Source: Symbiodinium microadriaticum | Lineage: Eukaryota; Sar; Dinophyceae; Suessiales; Symbiodiniaceae | Assembly (NCBI GenBank): GCA_001939145.1 | Contig: LSRX01000058.1 | Location: 976,797-1,040,796 of the forward strand | DNA length: 64,000 bases | Reading direction: 5' to 3' | Part shown: piece after piece, positions 56,701 to 64,000 of the stretch | Layout: each line of letters begins with the position of its first letter | How positions within the stretch are numbered: the stretch's first letter is position 1 | Notes under the pieces: generated by a model | What the model was told of the DNA's origin: nothing | Databases searched by the model: none | The model's input: only the letters and a program-made list of their open reading frames with translations | Program-made: the position numbers and the translations under genes

Positions 56701-56835
56701 GCGTCAAAATTTGGACCGACTTCTTTCGATTGGAGGACAATTATCGGTTGATATATCTGGTGTCTTATACATGAGAAAAACGTTTTTATTGTCTCGATTT
56801 GTAATGAAGCAATTTATATTTATTGATCTTGCATG
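53785..56835 (+). CDS. Lys-rich nuclear-type protein with a U1/C2H2-like zinc-finger half, multi-exon
   Basis: Exons read by eye: about 53,790-53,956 (RALAMIKRALGLFAGG, then an acidic run), 54,188-54,388 (67 codons: acidic Asp/Ser run, then FRGQYHCQLCPDKILLTEKQ), 54,757-about 54,861 (WQTAEAMGLQAYEAECLEKA), 56,431-about 56,520 (SKKKQKNADFWKQRKERYN) and about 56,577-56,835 (EIENYCKERRLKARKAGSLK, then an open frame into the AT-rich DNA). The CQLC pair followed by a Lys/Leu helix resembles the first half of a U1-type or C2H2 zinc finger; the histidine half would be in a small exon after 54,388 that I could not place. Acidic then basic regions suggest a nuclear or nucleolar RNA-associated protein. 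All acceptors but the last are AG before G. The last exon runs through the composition change at about 56.7 kb, so the true stop may lie earlier or be lost. Confidence 0.5.
54701..54753. repeat. Interstitial telomere-like CCCTAAA repeats
   Basis: Six to seven imperfect CCCTAAA units within an intron of the zinc-finger-like gene, immediately before an exon. The same motif recurs in the window at about 17,845, 49,561-49,600, 51,219-51,243, 52,625-52,652, 55,355-55,390, 55,622-55,652 and 55,736-55,806. Confidence 0.85.
55140..56010. repeat. Poly(G)/poly(C) tracts and telomere-like patches in an intron
   Basis: Homopolymer tracts at about 55,160-55,173 (C), 55,205-55,213 (C), 55,448-55,455 (G), 55,865-55,871 (G), 55,894-55,903 (G) and 55,980-55,990 (G). 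Four of them adjoin a TTAATC/GAATC or TTATTAATC word and a TT, giving a recurrent pattern of AATC-(G)n-TT. CCCTAAA-like pieces lie between them. The block falls within the long intron between exons ending near 54,861 and starting at 56,431. Confidence 0.7.
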
Positions 56836-59800
56836 AATTTTAGATATAGGTATGGCTATTACCTAAACCTTTTTGTATAATAAAACGAATATGTCTAGTT
56901 TTAAAAAAATCTTGACTTGATATGTATTGGTATGGAGAAATTGATTTTAAGATTTTAAAATTGATTTTATTTATTTTTGTTTTATTTATTTTACGATTTA
57001 GGATTAGATATAATATTCACTCATTCTAGGATATTTTAAGTTAGTAGTGATATTTAGACTCATACTTTTCTGGTTGAATGTCGAGAATATATATAATAGT
57101 TCTTATTTTTTATTTTATTATTTTTTTATCGAAGGAAGCCGACTAAAAAGTATTTATCTAAAATTTGTTCTTTTATTGATTATATTTAATTCGGATTTGA
57201 ATTGTCGAGATATTCGTTCATTAGATCGTCCATTATTTTATTATTTTTCTATATCTTTTATCCATAATTTGATTTCTATTTTTAAGTCGTTAGGGGATAG
57301 TGCACAGGTCTTTATTTGACGATTAAATTGGCGAGATGAGAGGCATACGAAAAATCGATATCTCGTTTTTATCTCTTCCGCTTTGTATTCTCTCCGAATT
57401 TGGCTTTGTGGCTAAGGATTATCTCGTCACGGATAACTCGTTAGGAATATTTTATTCGTATAATTTCAATTTATTATGTCTTTCTTTATAATAGCAAGCG
57501 CTTTAAGATTTTCTGAATCTAACTACGAATCGGGGACAGAAGCCGGATTCCTTTAGTTTCCGACGAAAACTCGAATATATTTTTCAAGGTCTATTAAATA
57601 TATATGAAGATATGAATTGATCTTTCAATACTCCGAAAATTCATCCAGCCATCCTTACGAAAAGGCTGCACACGGTAGTGAAATATTTCTTGGAAGCAGT
57701 CTGCCTTGATCTACTGAAGGAAGAGAAAGTATTGAATATGATCCGACAACGTTGGTCGTAGTAAGATAGAAGTCGTGTCTTTATTTTTGATTAGATATTT
57801 TCCATTTCGACTGAATCCAAAATCGCAACTATTTGATAATTATGAGGTCGTGCTTCCGAGTCACCAATTTTCCATCGAGACAAATTCTGTAGCATACCCA
57901 CGGCTTGGCGTTAAGTGGCTCCGTACGTCCCGCCTCGATAGCTTGCCCGAGAAGAAGTAGAAAACGGATAGGCTACAAAGAGGAAGCCTTGGCCAGAATA
58001 TCAGCAAGTTAGATTGTAATTACAGGAGCCGCAGCCTCCGGGCACTTTATAATCGGAAAGTCTTATGAAGATCAGTTCCTATAAAGTAAGGATATGTGCC
58101 AATTGCGTAATTTATGATTAGTTTACGATTTTGTTTAATTCAGAATTCTGCCGCTTATTGTTTTGTTATGATTCTGAAAAAGGTATTCTTTATACGAGTT
58201 TGGAGTTCGGTTCACTGGAGAATATAGATCGGGCAACTCGGCTCCAAGACTAGAAACCATATCTCAAAAGAAAATAGATCCAAGTCATAGTCTCATAAAT
58301 TGGAGAAACCTTATTGAAATAATAAATCCTCGAATATGACACTGGGCATCACAAGGATAATCGCTCCGGCACTTCCTAGGAACGCGCACAGCATGACATT
58401 TATTCTTCTTAGAACGCACCTTGTTATCTAAGCTGCGGTTGTAGCCTTTCTTGGATCTGGTAGCCCCTATCTTCTTGAGCTTCCTGTCGGGATCTGGCTA
58501 TTTTTGCCCTTAGCACCCTTGCACTTGGCCTTTTCTGGCAGTTCCGGCTGGGCCCGCTTAGCACAAATGGCCAGCGGAATCGTGCAGTGTCTCACCTTAT
58601 TAGTTTTATTGGAGAGCACTAGGGCTAATCCGTCGTTTCATAGATTTTTATCTATAGTATTGATTGCGAATAAATCATATCTTCGATCATGCCCTTTCGA
58701 CGGCGAGAGTGTCTTAGCTATCCCATATCGTGATTAGTAGCTCGTGGCGGCTGAACACCTCACGAAGCAGCTCTGCCCGAAATTCTTTGATTTCTAGCTC
58801 ATGTAGCTTTCGCTCGAGAAACTCCCTGGCCTGGACCCTCGAGCCTTAAACTCTTCAAACATATTATTGACGGAAAACCGTATAGTCATATAATCGTTCT
58901 AAATAGAATCGGCTCAGCCCATTCTCGGAGCCTACTACGAGCTATCCTCCAACTCAAATTACCTTCACGGCTTCTTATACCATAACAAAGCCTGCGACTA
59001 GCCGCTGACTACAAGATCAATCGAGAACTTGTTAGTCAAGACCTTCCGGAAGATCTCCCCCCAATCCGAGCTGCTGGTCGCCCGGGCATGAGAATAATAG
59101 AGAGTCGGAAGGTGAAAGATGCGGCAGAAAGAAACAGATAAATAATCGCTCGCAATTGGGCATTCGGTATCTCAGGATCTTGCACTATGGCGATCTCATC
59201 ATTGCTCATGTATTTGTTCAAGAGCAATCTGTGGCCGATTCCTAATCTTCCTATATAGATTCCTGATTCTCTCTGAAAATACAGACTAAAGATATCCAGA
59301 AAACTGAGCTTTTATCTTAATAGTTATTTAGATTCCGATCCCTGGACTCCCAAAACCGAAAATGGTGCAGGATTTCTCAGCTCATGGGTATGACGCGCAC
59401 CGGCTGAGTTTCCAAACAGGCGCCCTTATCAGATGGAATATTCATAATAGCCTTTGGTTCAGGCCATAACGCCTGCAAAATATTGTAGGCCTCCCAGCCA
59501 CGAAAACCTTTTTGTGCGTAGCGGATTCGTGCCCTACAAAGCCCAAGGAGGGAAGATAAATAGGCCACAGGACCGCCCGGTCCCGAAGTGGCCAGCCAGT
59601 CGAGGAGCCGCGGAACCCGAGCCACAAATCAGGACAGCCCGACCCCCGCCCAGTTGAACCAAAGAAATCCATGATTCGCGAACATTCACGAAGTTTTGCG
59701 AGGTACGGCGGGATTAGAGAGAAAACGGATCTTTTATCATGCTCATATGCTCTCCTCTGGTAGTCTAGATGGGCATGGGGGCCCAGGATCTTCAGTTGAT

Positions 59801-60089
59801 ACATATGATATTCTTGTTCCGGGGCTTGATATTTATAAATGATGCGCTAAATCCTTTATACTCATAAAGACGCCTGAATTTCGGTCGAAAAAATATATAT
59901 AGTAGAATTAGGTTTGATTGAAAGAAATTGAATTGAAGCCTCTTTATGAATATCAAATCCAGGAATGGAAGAATTATTTATGACCATCAAGTCCCGGAAC
60001 GGGAACATCATGCGCATTAGTTGGGCTTCGGTCATAAATAAACAAATAAATGAACAAATGAATATATAGATAAATAATATACAGAAAAA

Positions 60090-60100
60090 AATATATATAC

Positions 60101-60131
<31 letters not shown>

Positions 60132-60175
60132 TGTATGTATGTATATATGTATGTATATATGTATGTATATCAATA
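60090..60175. repeat. (ATGT)n microsatellite
   Basis: About 80 bases of ATGT repeats with ATAT interruptions. Further (AT)n, (GATA)-like and (CT)n/(TATC)n tracts follow at about 60,510-60,560, 60,600-60,660 and 61,048-61,125. Confidence 0.9.
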
Positions 60176-60224
60176 TATGTATTAGATGAATATATATCTG
60201 AATAGGAATATATTCAGGATATCT

Positions 60225-61020
60225 AAGATTTAGGGTTTGGCATATTCTGAATTTATGGTAATCTGGAGATTAGGGTTTAGGGTTATCTAGGGCTTAGGAT
60301 ATCTAGGGCTTCTGGTTCAGGTTTATCTGTGGTTTTAGGTTTAGAAGGTTTATGGGTTTATGAGGTTTAGGGGTATCTGGGTCTTAGGGTTTAGGGTTAT
60401 TTTGGATCTGGGAGATTCAAAAATTAGAGTTTAGATATCTAGGATATCTGGGACTTACGGCCTATGATTATATTGGCGTCATATTCATATAGAAATTTAA
60501 ATTTTAATCTTATATATATATATATATAGAGATATATAGAGATATATCTGTATATGTATATGTGCTTGAAGATGTAGATGTATAAGTGTTTGTTTATGTG
60601 TATATATATATATATGTGTGTGTGTATGTATGTGTATATATGTATATATATATATATATCTGATATTTGGGATTTAGGATTTAGGAATATTGGTTGTCTG
60701 GTGATCAGGATTTAGGGTTATCTAGATTTTAGGATATTTAGGATTTGTCGATTCTAGATGTATCTGAGGTTTAGGACTTAGAAGGCTTATAGATTTATAA
60801 GAATTAGAGCCGTCTACAATTAATTAGAATTTAAGATTTATAGGATTTACGAGAATCTGAAATTTCGACTCTTATACTCACACCAGGCAGGCAAGGCTCC
60901 ACATAATGCGCGATTTAGGGTTTAGGATTATCTTGGGCCTGGAGAATTAAGGTTTAGGTTTAGAGATATCTCGGCTTTAAAATTATCTGGGGATTCGGAT
61001 ATAGGATTATCTGGGCATGA
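60225..61020. repeat. Degenerate telomere-like (TTTAGGG/TTAGGAT) region
   Basis: The + strand repeatedly reads GATTTAGGGTTTAGG, TTATCTAGGG, GGATATCTAGG and similar. The register is lost but the vocabulary is that of TTTAGGG repeats with many G-to-A or C-to-T type changes. Several hundred bases long, it suggests a decayed telomere or subtelomere. Confidence 0.6.
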
Positions 61021-63477
61021 TAGTTATAGAGAGGTTTAGATTCTAGATCTATATATATATATATCTCTCTCTCTCTCTATCTATATATATAGAAGCAACA
61101 TTAATATAAATATATATATATATAATATCCAGAAAGATAGGAATCCAAAATCATATTGACTTAATTTAAATATGAAATCCAACAGCTAGTCGAAGAACCA
61201 TTTAAGATTGGATTGAAAAGGCCAGACAAAAGATCTCGTCCTTCAAAAATCGAAGGCAAGATAATTTTCTGAACTATGGGACCACTCTCATCTTCGAAAG
61301 ATTCAGCATGATCAGGAAGATGAGATAATAAAATACGTATCGCGAGAGATTTCAAAGTCCTGCGGCACAAAAGCCCGATCCAAACAGACAAAGATATCTA
61401 TAATCAATCGAATAGCGCGACAAGCAACCAAGAAGATCAAATGCTTTATGACTGGAATCTCCTTTCAATTCAAGCATATCGGACACCAAACCCAAGCCGC
61501 CGGATGAACCAGGTAAGCAAGCTTATTGCCATTTAATTGGATTCCCAAGATTCCGGATTCAATGATAAAATCATAGATGTGAGATTAAATAAGAGAAAAA
61601 TAGAGATATTGGATACTTTTTTAGTAATGAATTACGTATTCATGACCATCCTCTCTATCATTATTTGAAACGCCCCCTAGTTCGGGCTAAATAATTCAAT
61701 TGTCCGAAGTCCGTATACTGCCGGAGCAATTGGATAGCTTCATATTTGTGCGGATAAGCTTCCAAAGCGCGAAATTGATTCTCGAACAAATATCGTTTCT
61801 CAATCCAAAACTCTGTCAAGAAAGTCGTATTACCGCCCATATGTCAAGACTAACAACCGCCCGAATACCCAAATCCCGGAATCCAGAGACGTCGTCGCGA
61901 AAATATTCATCGGAAAACATAAAAAGAATCTATTGCTCCAGATCATAATTAATTCAGTCGAATTCAGCAGCCAAATGGATTTATTCAGAAAATTCCGCAA
62001 CACCTGAGATGCTCTCGCGTCATTGAAAGTGTCGTAGATAAACTCCGACTCGAAATCCGCATGAACACCCGCAGCAGCCTCTTGAGCTGCTCTCCAGCTA
62101 TCCACGGTATATCAAGTGCGAGCTGGTTCCATAACACCATGCCGCAAATCAATTGAGGTTGCTTCAAATTGCCGAGCATCTTGGATGAATTGTGCAAATA
62201 ATAATTCATTGAAAATATTTTTGATATCTATTATTGTGGGGACTCGATTTTTCCTTGCTGTCGTGCCGGCGGCCCGGGATTCACTCACTTATTGATTTCT
62301 TGGATTCATATACAGATAAGAAAGATCATCATAAGACAACTATATCAATAAAATACGGAATCCCAGACACATCTATACTTAATTTTTCTCGAAATTCTCG
62401 ATCGCACAAATATTCATATCAATATATACATATATAGATAGAGATATTATCCAAAAATATTTATCTATATAAAAGAAACATAATTCTTGACTATTATTAT
62501 TTCTGAAATATGTTCATTCGATAATCATTTAATATTGAGATGGCAGCTCGACTTGATTCTATAAGAATCTTTTCGATTGAAATCGCACGTTCTTCCATAA
62601 GTTTTATCTTTTTATCGTTCTTTTTAAATAATTCGAATAGATATTATATTCCTCATTCTCTTTAGATTTCATTATTATTTCTCTCTTCCGAGATAGCGCA
62701 ATTCAGATTACTACTGATAAAATTCAAAGAATATTTAATTGTCATACTAATCTGTAATAAATCGGCTTTAAAATCAGTATCTTCGAGATACTAAGAAGAT
62801 GAGATTCTCAAATAATTCTCATATATGATTCTCTCGATCAATCAATAATATCAGAATCTTTTAAATCAAGATTATATATGATTAAAATCATATATTTCTA
62901 TCGATATCTAATATCGTACAAATAATTATTCAAATTATTCTGGAAAATTTTTCTATTTCTCGTAAATTCTTATTAATCATAAATCTTATTTGGATGCCCT
63001 CTTGAATAAATAAATGATGGGAGAACAGTAGAGCGGAAACTTCAAATTTACGACAAAAATAGATAAGCGTACCGTACATTTATAATTTACTATAAATGAA
63101 ACATATATTCAATATTTAATATTCATATTCTTATTTGCTTATATCCAGAAGATCTCGTAGCACTTAGCAACGTATATAGACCGATTTATCCGGCGCAAAT
63201 GAAATAACAAATCGTAATTCAAGCAACAATCAATATCGACACACTCCAGATATATATTTCTGCCTTTAAATAATATAGACAAATTTAGAAAAAATAAAGA
63301 TAATATTCTAGCGATCATTCCTTTTTCTAGAGAATGGTCGGCCCTAACTCCGAAATAAAATGATTTGCAACTAGTCAATTCAATCATATATTATATTCTC
63401 GAAATCTAAACATATTCTCATCAATCAAATAATATTCCCTCATCGACGATATATTTCAATGCTCACCCCCCCCCCCC

Positions 63478-63742
63478 CATGATCCATACGAAGCTGCTCT
63501 TTCTAAGCAGTGGATCATGGGAGGTGGGCAGCCTCGGATGCGAAAACATCGGCAGGGATCAAATTTCCCCAAACTTCTTGAAGCCTGAAATGCAAAAACA
63601 TCAACAAAAAAATTTCCCCAATGATCCATACGAAGCTGCTCTTTCTAAGCAGTGGATCATGGGAGGTGGGCAGCCTCGGATGCGAAAACATCGGCAGGGA
63701 TCAAATTGCCCCAAACTTCTTGAAGCCTGAAATGCGAAAACA
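63478..63742. repeat. 142-bp tandem duplication containing an imperfect palindrome
   Basis: Copy one begins at about 63,479, copy two at about 63,621. Each opens with ATGATCCA, continues through CTGCT-CTTTCTA-AGCAG and closes the arm with TGGATCAT, so about 40 bases can form a stem-loop. It is preceded by about 14 C residues (63,464-63,477), which look like the left edge of the array. Confidence 0.85.
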
Positions 63743-64000
63743 TCGGCAGGGATCAAATTTCCCCAAAATTCCCAAAATCTGCGCAACTATAGCCCGGGCA
63801 CTCCCCATAGATGCCAGGATTTTAAGAATTTTGGGGAAATTTGATCCCTGCCGATGCTTTCGCATTTCAGGCTTCAGGAATTTTGGGGAAATTCGAGCCT
63901 GGCGAGGACGCGAAAACATCGGCAGGGATCAAATTTCCCCAAAATTCTTGAAGCCTGAAATGCGAAAACATCGGCAGGGATCAAATTTCCCCAAAATTCC
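63540..64000. repeat. About 46-bp repeat in direct and inverted copies at the window end
   Basis: A unit that reads GCCTGAAATGCGAAAACATC then GGCAGGGATCAAATTTCCCC then AAAATTC occurs at about 63,540 (partial), 63,682, 63,724, 63,908 and 63,952, and in inverted orientation at about 63,826-63,893. Copies are nearly identical, so the family expanded recently. It runs off the window end. Confidence 0.85.

Larger units (their letters stand above)
56840..64000. other. AT-rich tail of foreign composition, no gene recognised
   Basis: From about 56.7 kb the base composition drops sharply to roughly one third G+C, with many TA and AT steps. Short open frames occur on both strands (for example 57,047-57,319 + and 61,161-61,391 -), but none has a recognisable domain and none shows the exon style of the left part. 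GC-richer islands interrupt it at about 58.45-58.60 kb and 59.38-59.66 kb; on the minus strand the latter region reads YQLKILGPHAHLDYQRRAY near its 3' edge (about 59,720-59,800) but no family is evident. Degenerate telomere-like and dinucleotide repeats lie at 60.1-61.1 kb. Confidence 0.6.

Noticed and set aside
57047-57319. 90-codon hydrophobic frame in the AT-rich tail
   Set aside because: Phe/Ile/Leu/Tyr-rich frames arise by chance in AT-rich DNA. I saw no similarity to mitochondrial cox or cob proteins, which I considered because dinoflagellate mitochondrial DNA is AT-rich.
59377-59804. Overlapping minus-strand frames in the GC-richer island of the tail
   Set aside because: Some segments look protein-like, but frames change, no domain is recognised and no splice pattern supports joining them.

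Overview
The window looks like nuclear DNA of a dinoflagellate, probably a symbiodiniacean-type genome, with a compositionally foreign AT-rich tail. Evidence for the dinoflagellate call: about 56.7 kb of GC-rich DNA; every convincing gene lies on the + strand; genes are cut into many short exons (often 33-90 nt) separated by short introns; nearly every acceptor is AG followed by G; donors are a mixture of GC, GT and occasional GA; intergenic and intronic DNA is full of GA, CT, CA and triplet microsatellites and plant-type CCCTAAA telomere-like patches; and two intronless genes are preceded by sequences resembling worn copies of the dinoflagellate spliced leader.

Layout (all genes +): an unrecognised multi-exon gene (5.48-6.21 kb); a replication factor C small subunit whose reading frame can be followed through about 18 exons (8.64-12.01 kb, with an N gap in one intron); a candidate coiled-coil gene (12.7-13.6 kb); a Ser/Thr-rich secreted or surface protein (14.4-17.65 kb); a helical-repeat (OPR/FASTK-like) gene with a repeat ending in N-L-A-W-A-F-A spread over many exons (18.4-23.3 kb); an RluA-type RNA pseudouridine synthase (25.4-27.07 kb); a frameshifted intronless Dicer-like PAZ/RNase III fragment (27.48-28.54 kb); an intronless membrane protein with a TIR-like tail, split by a 5'-truncated LINE (28.79-32.24 kb); a phosducin-like gene (33.95-38.84 kb) carrying a complete-looking M50 intramembrane metalloprotease gene inside one of its introns (35.0-36.45 kb); an intronless phosphatidylglycerophosphate synthase (43.38-44.19 kb); a tubulin tyrosine ligase-like gene (48.3-52.5 kb) with a large triplet-repeat hairpin in an intron; and a Lys-rich, zinc-finger-like gene (53.8-56.8 kb).

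From about 56.7 kb to the end the DNA is AT-rich, rich in TA steps, has no gene I can recognise, holds degenerate telomere-like repeats and (AT)n/(ATGT)n tracts, and ends in a palindrome-bearing tandem repeat. It may be a distinct isochore, a subtelomere, or a mis-joined contig.

The genes do not form a pathway. They are housekeeping functions (replication clamp loading, RNA modification, organelle RNA handling, phospholipid synthesis, tubulin modification, protein-folding co-factor, intramembrane proteolysis). The most informative biology is genome dynamics: two kinds of gene architecture side by side (intron-dense genes versus intronless, apparently retroposed ones), a clean recent LINE insertion into a coding exon, and a same-strand nested gene. 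Exon borders were read by eye from reading frame plus splice dinucleotides and need transcript support.
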